The position numbers and the translations under genes are program-made. The notes under the pieces were generated by a model. The model ran no database searches. It was given only the letters and a program-made list of their open reading frames with translations, and was not told where the DNA came from. This document shows, piece after piece, positions 41,263 through 52,562 of a stretch of 64,000 bases of DNA. The first letter of the stretch is position 1, and each line of letters begins with the position of its first letter. Source of the stretch: Apus apus (Eukaryota; Chordata; Aves; Apodiformes; Apodidae); contig NC_067283.1 in NCBI RefSeq assembly GCF_020740795.1, positions 59,737,966 through 59,801,965 of the forward strand, written 5' to 3'.

Positions 41263-42949
41263 TTCTGCTGATGGTTTACTGTGAGACCACCACATGCCAT
41301 TTGAAAATACAGTCCTTTTGTTTGTTTTACTCACTTCTCCGTTTCAGAGCAGGATACATGTTATTTTAGCTAATTAAAGGTACTTCTACAGTAATCAGAA
41401 ATACACTGTATTCTTAATTTTGTCAGCTGTTTTAGCTTTGTAGTGTTTTGCATCACACATGTTAAATCATATATTGTTGGTAATCAAACATTATACGTCT
41501 CTATCCCTAAAACAGGGAGTTGAGAAAGTGGTGTTGCATGTGCCTACTAATGATCAGGGCAGGGAACTTGGAGAGTGGCATTTTAATTTTGTGGCTACCC
41601 CATTTAAAAATCATTATTTAGTTCCCTTGTAAGTTTTCAGCTTACACGAAGTAGAGAAAATATTGCCAGACAAAGACTTGTCAAATCTCTACTGAGTCAG
41701 AATGGTAGCGGGAGCAGTATGTTCAGACCTGTCTCAGGGGCCCTCTAACCCTTCCTTTTGCACCAGTGTTGCTGCTGCTTTTGGATGGCTTCAACATGAA
41801 AACAGATGCAGGCCATTCTTTTTATTTACTTCTAATGTGTGTATGGTGTTAAAATGGTCTCGCAAGTTGAATGTAGCATGTGAAGGGCCCATGCCTATTC
41901 TGAAGGCCTACCTGCTACAAGGGAGCTGGGGGAGAGGTGGTTGGATGGGGATGGACAGGCAGGGCGTGGATACAGGTTTGGTGGAGTGAACAAGCCTGGT
42001 ACAGTGGGGAGGCCTTTGCTTTCCCACGCTGCATGAAGTGCACTCTGCAGTGTTTGGGGGAGTTAGGAAGGAGGAGTGCAGCTGTTGTTCTCTAAGCCTC
42101 CCTTTATTAAAAAAATAAAAGTGGACAGAGAACAGAAAAAAAAACGCTTACCTGCTATCAGGAAAAATCTAGTTTTATCTTAAACTGAGGGAAAATTGAC
42201 CTTTAATGCTGTGAGAAAAGAGAGGTCGTAATGTTGCCTCTTCAGCCTGGCATGAGCAGTAATACCAAGAGGCATCACAGGAGGCAAGGCTCAGCACTGT
42301 TTCTGGAGTGTGCTGCTCAGGGTTCTCTCTGTGCCCTTGCTAAGCCCTCTGGCATTCTCAGTGAGGCCTGTCACCCAGCCATATTCTTGTGGAAAGAAAA
42401 TGGCTTAAATAGGTTTCGTTGGAAGAACTGTATGGCAGCAGAAAAATTACTTCTGGCACAAGTATCTCTGATAGTCAGTGGTGTGGTGGGGAAATAAACC
42501 TGTGAATAAAATGGGAATTTTGGTTGTGCTGCAATTATTTTAACTGGAGGGAGAGCTCATAGCAACGTCTAACCACATGAGGGTGCTCCTGGGTTTCCAA
42601 ATCTTGCCTGCTGAGCGACTCCTCTGGAATCTGGGAGAAGGATCTGATACTGCTGTTAGGGCTGTGGTGATAACTGCAAAAATACCGAATAAACAGATAT
42701 TGAAAAAATATTCTGGCGGGAGCCAGAATAATTAGTTGCTTTAGTAGCATTTTCAGTGAGACATCTAAATATTCAAATACAATTAACTTGTCTGCTCATC
42801 CTGCAGTTCAGGGAACACGTATACAGCAAAGCTGGTGCTTCAGTTTGGTAGATGTGAAGCTTTTGCAGTTGCCTGTCTTGAGCATGCCACATGCTTATAT
42901 ACTTAGTAACATCTAGATCCAAATGGTGAGATTTGTTCTTTAAACAAGG

Positions 42950-44190
42950 TAACAATAATTTGGCTTGGAATGGACCTTTGAGGTTATTTGGTCCATTTCC
43001 CTCCATGAAGCAGGTCCAATTAGATGTGGTTGCTCAGGGCCGTGTCCAGGTGAGTGACCATCCTCATAGTGATAAAGTTTTTCTTCCATGTAATTGGAAT
43101 TTTCCTTGTTATAACTCATGTCTGTTTCCTCCTGTCACCGTGTGCGTTCAATAAGACTCTGCCTCAGTCTTCTCTGCATTCTGCCCTCAGCCCTAGGCAT
43201 CAAGAAGCCTTCGCTTCTTAACGCTGAACAAACTTGGTTCTCTTAGCCTCTTGCTGTACACCATGTACCTCAGCTCTTAATGGCTCTCCACTGGGCTCAT
43301 TCCAGTAGGTAATCCAAGTCTGTCATGTACTTGAGAGCCCAAAACTAAACACATTGCTCCAGGTACAGCCTTGTGTGTATTGATTAGAGAGGAATTAATA
43401 CCTTCCCTCCATCTGCTGGCCACATATTTGTTCAATTATATAGCCCAGTAATTTTTTTGGCTGCCTTTGCCATGGAGACACACTGCCGACTTGTGCTGAA
43501 ATTGTCTGCTAGGCTACTCTTTGCTAGTCTACAAAGCTGCTGCTCTAGGGAGTCAGCCTGCTGCCCCCACTGTGGTGAGGGGTTACTTCTTTCCAGCTGT
43601 GTGATAACCCTGAACTTCAGGGTAGTCTTGTCAGCCTCTGTCTCCAGAGTAAGATCCCTTTGAATAGCCACACTGTCCCTTGGTTTGTCAAACACTCACC
43701 CTAATTTGGTATCATGCATGAACTTACCATTATCCAGGTTGTTAATAAAAGATGTTAGTGTTTGCCCTAGTACTGATCCCTGTGGCCTGCCTTATAACTG
43801 GTCATAAATTGTATGTTCTTCCTTTGAGAGGAAAAATTCTGTGAGCCTGATGATCCAGCCAATTTTCTACCCTTTCTGTTGTCCCTTTACCAGTTGATGT
43901 TTTGCTAATAAAGATATTGTAGGATACTTATCAACAGCCTTGCTAAAGGCACTGTAAACAATATCTGCTGCTCTCCTCTTGACCTCAAAGCCAGTTACCT
44001 CATAACAGAAGGCAGTCAGGATGGTCAGGTGCAGTTTGCCCTTGATAAATCCACACTGGCTGTTCCTAATCACCTTCTTGGCCTTCGTGTGCATTGCAAT
44101 GGGTTCTACAAGGACTTCTTCCCTAACCATCCCAGGGCTGAGGCTAGGCTGACTGGTCTATGGTTCCCTGGATCCTTCTTCTTGGAAGAC
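42950..44190 (-). mobile_element. Diverged CR1 LINE fragment
   Basis: The minus strand includes recognisable ORF2 pieces: NSQCGFIKGKLHLTILTAFC, RRAADIVYSAFSKAVDKYPT, and further on SVAIQRDLTLETEADK. The plus strand starts with 'gcttggaatggacctttgag', the 3' end. It is clearly more diverged than the other CR1 copies, with many frame breaks, so it is an older insertion. Confidence 0.85.
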
Positions 44191-45614
44191 AGGTGTGATT
44201 TTTCGCTCTCCGTCTCGCCCCCGTCTGTCTCTCTTTCTCAACTTAGCTTTTAGGGCTCAGGAACTGTAGGGGGCAGTGAATGCATATTAAAGCATTATTA
44301 ATCGAAGAAGGCAATAGCTAAGTTTAAAGACACGGTGAGAAATAATTGTCTAGCTTCCTTTGTGATATCCTGTTCTGCAGCTTGTCTGATATTTTTCAGT
44401 TTCTGTAAGCAAAACAGGTGAGAAAAGAAATTATGATTTTCCAGATGATGGCCAAGTTGCCAGTTCAGTGCACAAGGTATAAGTGATGAAACATTTAAAG
44501 CCCCGCAGGCTTCAGAGTAAACTTTTAAGCTGAGGTGGTTTTAGTTGTTAGTACAGATGCATTGATAGCTCACTTTTTTTTCCCCTCCCTAAGTGGTTTG
44601 TAACACTGGATGACACGGTGTGTGTTTAAAGAAGCGCTGTGCTGCCTGCTCAGACGTAATGGATTATCTAGATGGCTTGCTAGGGAAAAAAATTTTGGCT
44701 GCAGCAGAATTTTTAGGATCTTGTTATAGATCCTGCCACATCCACATTTTGTAGGTGTAATACATTTTTAAAGAATGTTATATCTGCATTTATGTAAGTA
44801 ATGTAGAATCAACAGCTCAACAGATGAACACATCATCAGAGCATATCAAGAGCTAAGTACTGTACAGGAGATGGGGGCATAGCTTTCACTTGGTTATTGC
44901 TGACTCTAGTACATGGGCTCCATATGAAAGACTGACATGCTGTCACTCTGGGAAGCTACTTGTTTCATATGATGGGGGCCTGTGGGCTTAATTTGCTCAG
45001 TACTTTTTTCTTCTGTGTTCAGTTTGTCGTAGTCTGGTGGAAATGAGCCTACTGAGATAAATATACCCACTGCAGTATACAGAACGGGAGGAATGGACAA
45101 TGAGGTGACACAAAGTCTAATACTTACAAGTGCTGAGCTGGGTGGCAGCTTTCACTTGGTCCCAATTACAATGGTGTTACAAGGGGCTGGTGTGACAGTA
45201 CGATGACTGAGCTGACACAATATTCTCTATGAACTATATGTGGAAGTAATACTGAAGGTACAACCTGATTGTTGCACTCAGCCTGATATTTTTTTTTTTC
45301 ACTACCTTTTATGTCCTATATGTTCATTGCCTTCTTTTATTTAAAGTACACTGGGAATATGAAGTTACTAGTTTCCACTAAACTAGAAATAGGGAATATA
45401 TTCTGTAAGTATGTTTCTGAAGCTTTTATTTATAAATAATGACATGTTAACGAGACGTTTCCTTATGCTGGAAGTATAAGCACTGAAGTGTCAGTGCCTT
45501 GCCAATTTTCATTGCTGTATCAAGGGAAAATAAAAGAAAACCTTTTCTATTTAGACATAACTGTTATGCATTTAACCAGTAATGCACTATACTGACTATC
45601 CTTGACTGAAAACA

Positions 45615-46630
45615 AGATCACATAATTGTTCTGGTTGGAAAAGACGTTTAAGATGAAGTCCGACCATGAATTTAACTCTACTGCCACTAGCGCTGGACTG
45701 TATTCCTAACCACCACATCTACAGTCTTTCAAACATCTCCAGGGATGCTCCTCATATGACTTGTTCTCCAGACCCTTCACAAGCTGTGCTGCCCTTCTCT
45801 GGACTCACTCCAGCACCTCAATGTCTTTCTTGTAGTGAGGGGCCCAAAACCGAACAAGTACTTGAGGTGCAGCCTCACCAGTGCTGAGTACAGGGGGACA
45901 ACCATTTCCCTAATCCTGCTGGCCACAGCTGTTGGCTCATACTCAGCTGGTTGTCAATCAACACCCTCAAGTCCTTTTCCTCTGGGGAGCTTTCCAGCCA
46001 CTCTTCCCTAAGCCTATACATTGTGTGGGGTTGTTGTGACCCAAATGCAGGACCTGACACTTTGCCTCGTACAATTGGCCTCAGCCCATCGGTCCAGCCT
46101 GTCCAGGTCCCTCTATAGAGCCTTCCTCTCCTCAGGCAAGGCAACACTCTTGCTTAACGTGGTGTCATCTGCAGACTCATTGAGGGTGCACTCAATCTGC
46201 TCATCCAGATCACTGAGAGAACTGGTCCCCATACTGAGCCTTGGGGAACACCGCTCATGACTGGCTGCCAGCTGGATTTAATTCCATTCACCACAACTTT
46301 TTGGGCCCATCCAGACAGTTTTTTACCCAGCGAAGAGTACTCTGTTCTAGGTCATATGTAGCCAGTTTGTCCAGGAGAATGCTGTGGGAAACTGTGTCAA
46401 AGGCTTTACTGAGGTCCAGGTAAGCAACATCCACAGCTTTTCTCTCATCCACTAAGTTGGCCACTTTGTCATAGAAGGAGTTTAGGTTAATCAAGCAGGA
46501 CCTGCCTTTCATGAACCCATGCTGCCTGTGCCTGATCATCTGTAGTCATCTGGTTGTCCTGCACATGCCGCAATACTGGCACTCATGATGATCTGCTTCA
46601 TAACCTTTCCCAGACCTGAGGTCAGACTAA
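45615..46630 (-). mobile_element. CR1 LINE fragment
   Basis: The minus strand encodes HGFMKGRSCLINLNSFYDKV and VDVAYLDLSKAFDTVSHSIL, the RT motif-A region, followed by later ORF2 pieces (ESSPEEKDLRVLIDNQLSMS). The plus-strand left edge is the 3' end ('ttctggttggaaaagacg'). 5'-truncated in the RT. It is separate from the 42,950 copy, since both include their own 3' end. Confidence 0.92.
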
Positions 46631-49600
46631 AAGTTAGGGAAACCATTAGGGATAGCTTTATATTACTGACAGACTCCCATCTTCCTCCCACTCCACTCTC
46701 CCACTTTGTATGCAGTGATACACTGAGGATACGTTTTTTGGAAAAGGGTTTTCAAGCTCTAGGTGGATGTTTCAAGTGAGAAAGAAGAAAGATCTTTGCT
46801 ATGCTCCAGTTAGTCCGTCTCTCTGGGCTTTTGGGACATGACACAGGAAATTCCATCTTATGTCTCAAACCTGAAGCAGGAAACAGCAGTGGAACCTAGG
46901 TGCTCTTTAAGTGTATCCCATGGGAGTGCTAAGCAAGGATGAATTAGGGCAGGCGACTTAGGTGTTCTTGATCCCCTGTTGCTGGCTGTGTTTCACACTC
47001 ATCCCCTGTTTAGTTTGTGTCTGCCTCTGCCCCTGGATGCTGAAACAGTCCAGTTATACAGGCTATAAACTAGTATCATAGCACTCACATGTGACATGAG
47101 AGACTAAGGTGGAGGAAGGAGGGACCCTGGCTCGAACCTGAAGCAAGCACATTAACCTTTGGACTATTTATGCTCATTCTTGGGCAGTTAAACTGACCAT
47201 GGGGCTAGTTAGGTACTCAGGTTCACTGACTTTGAATATGTGTATCTGAAAGAGTGCAATTACCTCCTGGCTTGGAATGGAGAAGTCTGCAATTTTGTGT
47301 TTGCTATTAAAGAAAAAGACCTCAGTCTGGTTCTACCCTTGACTCCTAGAGTGGTTCACAGAAGCTGAAGGCAGGCCCAAGGCATGATGAAGAACAAAAG
47401 TGGAACCAAGCACCTCTCTGGTGTGAACGCCAGATTGTTACTTCTGATGTTTGGCAAGTGCCCAAAGAACAACTTAAAAACGCAGAAGAGGAGAAATTTG
47501 GTTATGAATTCCTGTGTGCTGTGGAGATGGGCATTGTTACGGAAAATGACATAGATCTTGGCATTTAGTGCAGAGGCTGTTTGATAGGAATGCTGCAGTA
47601 AGCACAGACTTGGCCTGTGTATTGAAGTTAAAAACTAAACACTTCTGCTGTGTTGTGCTTTTGACAATATAAGAAATTTATTTCTTATGAACCTTGTGTT
47701 TTAATTGTTCTTTTCCTGTCCCCATGCACTGAGGCATGATAGTCAACTTTTGAAGATAGGCAGTATATCATCTTCTGCACCCCTCTCCATGGCTTGATAG
47801 TTTTTACTATTTCACATGCTCTAAATAGTTTGTTTCAGAATAGGTGGTTATGGTAGATATTGTGACAAATTACTTAGACACTTAGTGGTGTGACAGTGCA
47901 GAGTATTCAGCAGTGTTAGTTTGCAACCACATTCCAGATGACACCCTGGACTACTGGAGGGTTGGACAGTACACTGTGTCAAGGGAGAGGATGGATTTTT
48001 TTAATCACTTCCTGAATTCAGTTCAGAGTCTTGTCCCACAAATAGCTGTTGATTATTTAAGACCCAAGCCCTTTGATACTAGTTCATTGAAGCTGTGGTG
48101 AGAAAGATTTTTTCCTTTTTCTTTGTGAGGGTGATTGGGTTTGGAGCTGCCTTTGCAACTCATGATTTAAACTATCAAGCAAGAAATACGGGAATAAAAT
48201 AAATTATTTTGTATCTTTCATTTACTTTACTAAAGAGAGCTTGGTTTACATGGTGATGTGTATGGTCAATATGGTCAATATGCTGACACATTTTAGTACT
48301 TATCCTATGTCTCAGATAATATGTGATCCATTAAAATGACATTTTTTGTCATGTGAAAAGAACATAAAATGTTCATGTGTTAGATTAGTTGTAACTTACA
48401 TCAAGCTGGTTTTCGTTCAAAATGGATTTCAAATAGAAATGTGGAATAACTTTTAAATTTAAAAAATGTAAATGTAAAAAAGTTAGTACTGAATTTCTGT
48501 TTTGCAGAAGCATGCTTTTTAAACTAGCCAAGTAAAGCAGGTATTATTTTTAGATAGATTTTAACTGAAATTCATTGACTCATTTTTTCCCTACTTACCT
48601 CGTCCTTTTATATTCTTTCATTATTCAGAGGCACAGAACAAACCAGGTGTTCCAGTCAGTTTCTTGTTGTTTGAATAACTGAGATATTTTTATTAAGCTA
48701 AACTGAAAAAGTGAAAGATTGTTCTTGCAGAAGCAGACAAAGCTTTCTAAGCTCTAGTTCCAGTGCATCAGTTAGTAATTATTTAGATCTAGTATTTGAC
48801 TCATTAAAGTTATGCAGTTGTTGCTCAGTGATTTAAATTATATTAATAGATTGGCAAACAGGTCTCACTAGAAATGTGCCTAATCCCATTTAAAATTTTT
48901 AATTTATTTTTCAGAGTAAATGTTTTTAACTTCAAAATTTTATTTTATCTTCTTATTAAAATAATTATATACAGTCTCTGTCTGCATGAGGAGATGACAA
49001 AATACTGAGTGAGGTTGGAGAGGAAAGGATTTAACTTAGCAGTTAATAAGAAAGTTCTTCCTGTATCCTCTTGAATCAACAGCAGAAAAGATGTAATTCT
49101 TTGGTGAATCAAGAATTTATGGTGAAGATCAGGGTTTACCCAATCTCCCTCCAAACACTCAGATTGCTAGTAATCAGCAGGTTTCCCCCCTTGTGAAGGG
49201 AACTAGACCATCAGTATTCCTGAAGTTATTAATATCTCCTTTCATACACATTTATTATGTGCCCTACTTTCTCTTTGCTTTGCTCTGTGTTCTACATGCA
49301 TTACATCTACTGCATCAGGATCCTATGTTCCCTCCCATGGCTAGGGGAAAAAATCTAAACCCCACAATTCAGTTCTGGCAGATTTATTTTTACTTGAATT
49401 GCACATTGAAAAAAACGTGTCTTGTTCATCCTGGATTATTCCATGGAGACACAGAAACAAGTGTAAGGAAGGCAGATCCTGAGTATTTTTGGGAAATAGT
49501 TTTTATTTTTAATAGCTGCATAAAGATTTTTTTTTTTTTTAACTCATTGCAACTCAAGAGCTTGATGTGAACTTGGGAGATGTAACACTTTAAATATTCT

Positions 49601-50400
49601 GAACATCACTGTGTATTTGTTTAAGATATATGAGTTTCAGGATTTTTTCCTATCAAAATCAGGACCAAAACTACTCTTTCTAAAATACATAGACTGCTTT
49701 GGTTTTATACACACTTCAGTAGCCTTTGTAAGCTCACTGTGGTTTTTGTGTGTGCTTGTGTGCCTGCTTAATCTGTAAAATGTGAAGTCTGTCTTTATTT
49801 TAATTATAATAAAAATGTTGTCATCCTCTCCTTTAATCATGTTTTTAATAGATTGCTTTGTAAATGTCACAAATTATGAAGTTATTGCTAAGTAAATTTT
49901 GTTTCCCTCTCCTTATGTCCAGTTTGTATAGCCTTTGAAAAGATGGTTGCTGGTCTTAAAATTCTCTAGTTCTTCTCACCCCCATTTTTCTGTCCATTTA
50001 TACAGACACAACAAAAACTTGGAATGATTCCTTTCTTATGTTAAGATTTTATACTGCTGCCCTTTCTTGTGTTTGCTCTCCTTGGCATGTAAAAAATCAG
50101 GAGCAGTTAGTTCAGAAAATTTATTTGCTTTAAAATGTTATTGTGTCTTCAGAGATGCTGTTTACTCCCTCATGTCTGTCTTCATGCCCTGTTGGGAGTG
50201 GGTTGTAGTAGAAGAGCAAGTAACTGCACTCAAGGAATAGAGCAAACTTAGTATCAAAATGGCTTCAAACGGTCTTATTCACAAGTTCCTAATTAAATTT
50301 ATGTGTGCAGTAGATGTCAAATAACTGCTTAGTCTTTGAAAAAAGTTAACTGTTTCTTCACAGAAGAGCACAGAAATTTAATGAGGAATTTGTGGATAGG

Positions 50401-51216
50401 TGTCCCAGTTTAGTGGTCAGGATGAACCACAAACCTGAGGGCAGAATTGCTCTCCACTACCCCCTTCCCTCCCCGAAGGGAAGACAAAAGGGGAATAAGG
50501 AGAAGAGACTTAAAGGTTGGAAATAGAAAACTGGAACAAGTTTACTGCAACACGGAAAAAAGAAGTAACATGGAGTGAGGAACTTCTATACAGATCTCTA
50601 CAAAACACATCTCCATGATCACAGGAATAGGTAGGTCAGAGTCCCTTGTGCAAGACTGCCTCAGGAGAGGGGTCCACAGCTCCTCACAGCACCCAATGGA
50701 GTTGAATTCTGGAGAGCATGTGGTGAGTTGAAGAACCTCCAAACAGAACCAGTAGCAAGGAGGAAAGGCGCAGAAAAAAGGGGCTGAGCTTCTGGTACTC
50801 CTGGCTTTTATAAAGTATGGCAGAAGTGTGAAGGAATACTCACCCCTCTCTGCTCTGACCCTCCCAGCTCCTTCAGGGTCCTAAAGACCTTCTCTCTAGT
50901 TCCTCTTACGGTTGTCAACAATTTGCTGGGTCCACTCAAACGGTAACACTAGGACTGTTGTCGGGCAGCTCATTGTTGATGGCTCACCTGTCACCCTTCT
51001 CCATATGCCCTGCACTCCACAGTATGAGATCTGTGAGGGACACAGCAATGGGGGACAGATACCTTCATCACTTGGCCAGCAAAAAATGACCGTACCCTGT
51101 GGTGGCAAAATTATCTCACTGGTGAACACTGCCAGTGGACTGTCTTCTGCCTGGTTCGGAGTTCCTTTTTTGTTCTTGTCCTCTATAAAAACGGTTGTAT
51201 TTAAAGGCACCACAGT
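50401..51216 (-). mobile_element. ERV LTR with adjoining open sequence, boundary uncertain
   Basis: The minus strand ends TAAACTGGGACA (plus-strand start TGTCCCAGTTTA at 50,401), an LTR-type terminus. Upstream on that strand are a TATA box (ACTTTATAAAAGCC, about 50,805-50,818), a T/C-rich leader, and AGTAAA with a GT/G-rich stretch as a possible poly(A) region. Beyond this (50,896-51,213) the minus strand has a 105-codon open frame of unknown relation, possibly retroviral internal sequence. The upstream LTR edge may be near 50,850 or near 51,216. I found no target duplication. Confidence 0.5.
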
Positions 51217-51423
51217 CTTTTGCCTCTAGCAGTGGCTGGGTGCTGATGTTTGGCAACAGTGCCAGCCTAAGGTATTCCTGATCCTCTTTTTTCTCCCCCC
51301 ACCTCTGTCTTACCCCTCAGTTACACTTATAGAACTGTTCTTCAGATTATGTTTTGAATCAAATAAGGAAACATGTGGCTTAAAATGCAGGCTTGTTCTT
51401 TTTTTGTGTGTGTACAATCAAGC

Positions 51424-51498
51424 GAAGAAAAGGAGAAGAGAGAAAAAAGAAAATAAAAGAGAAAAGAAGAAAAAAAAAAAAGAGAAAAGAAAATAAAA
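51424..51498 (+). repeat. Polypurine tract (75 bp)
   Basis: Almost pure A/G on the plus strand (gaagaaaaggagaagagaga and onward), broken only by a few T. A candidate for triplex or other non-B DNA. Confidence 0.9.
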
Positions 51499-52130
51499 TT
51501 CCACATTCTGTGGCTTCAATGAGAAATGCTTCAGGACCCTTAAAGCTTGTCTTGCTGTAGCTTGAAGAGGGTGAAAGGGGCTTAAACTTCTGGGAAATGT
51601 GAACAGTTTGTGAAAGCACACCTGTGTCACTACCAAACTCTTTATGACAGAGCAACTTACTTAAATCTATTGCCATTATCTTTCTTTCCAGATCTTGAAG
51701 ATATGTTGACTATGGAGCATTAAAATGCAGATACGAGGTGTTCAGAAATTCTGTGGTATTCAGAAGTGCATCTTCTGTAACAACCACTGCTCATGTCAAA
51801 GCAGGGATATATTTGTAGTCAAACTAAACAGCTGGGAAGTTGAAGGGGAAATTCTGTTTCAGGACAGCTCTGTCTCACTTGGTTCCTCCAGTTACAAGTG
51901 CTGTAATCAGTAAGGCAGTCTACAGGCATTCAAGTGAAACTCTGTACTGCTCTCCCTCCCTTGCTGCTAATGCAGTGAAGTCATTTGTGTAGAAATTCCT
52001 GCTGTTTGGTCACCATATACAGTAACTTTTATCTATGCAGGCTTGTAAATAGAGTGAGTTTTGGTTTAAAGAGAGAACATGGCAGGCATGTAGGTTCTGG
52101 AAAACCTTCTGCTACCAGAAGTTGGGTGTT

Positions 52131-52206
52131 GTGGGTTTTTTTGTTTGTTTTGTTTTGGTGTGTTTTTTTTGTTGTTTTTGTTTGTTTGTTGTTTGTTTGT
52201 TTTTAT
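52131..52206. repeat. T/G-rich (TTTG)n tract
   Basis: Repeats of TTTG/TTTTG. A second short (TTTTG)n tract follows at 52,257-52,287. Confidence 0.9.
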
Positions 52207-52393
52207 TCCCTACAGTCATATGGAGATTGAAATAATTCCCAGCTTCACCTACCTACTTTGTTGTTTTGTTGTTTTGTTTTGTTTTTTCAAGTAGATTAAT
52301 TTCCAGAGTCAACTTTATCAGTGTCAGTAAACTTACCAGATGTTTACGGTAGCGAAAAAGAAATTATGAGTTGACATTTTTCTGCTGCTATTG

Positions 52394-52562
52394 AATCATA
52401 GAATCATAGAATCATAGAATCCTAGGGGTTGGAAGGGACCTCGAAAGATCATCTAGTCCAACCCCCCCGCCAGAGCAGGGTCACCTAGAGTACATCACAC
52501 AGGAAGGCGTCCAGGCGGGTTTTGAATGTCTCCAGCGAAGGAGACTCCACAACCTCTATTGG
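52394..52562 (-). mobile_element. CR1 LINE 3' end with octamer tail
   Basis: Starts with three to four copies of the octamer (gaatcatagaatcataga), the reverse complement of the CR1 ATTCTATG tail. It continues 'ggttggaagggacctcgaaa', 'tcatctagtccaaccccc', to about 'ctccacaacctctattgg'. It is the cleanest CR1 3' terminus in the window, severely 5'-truncated. Confidence 0.93.
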
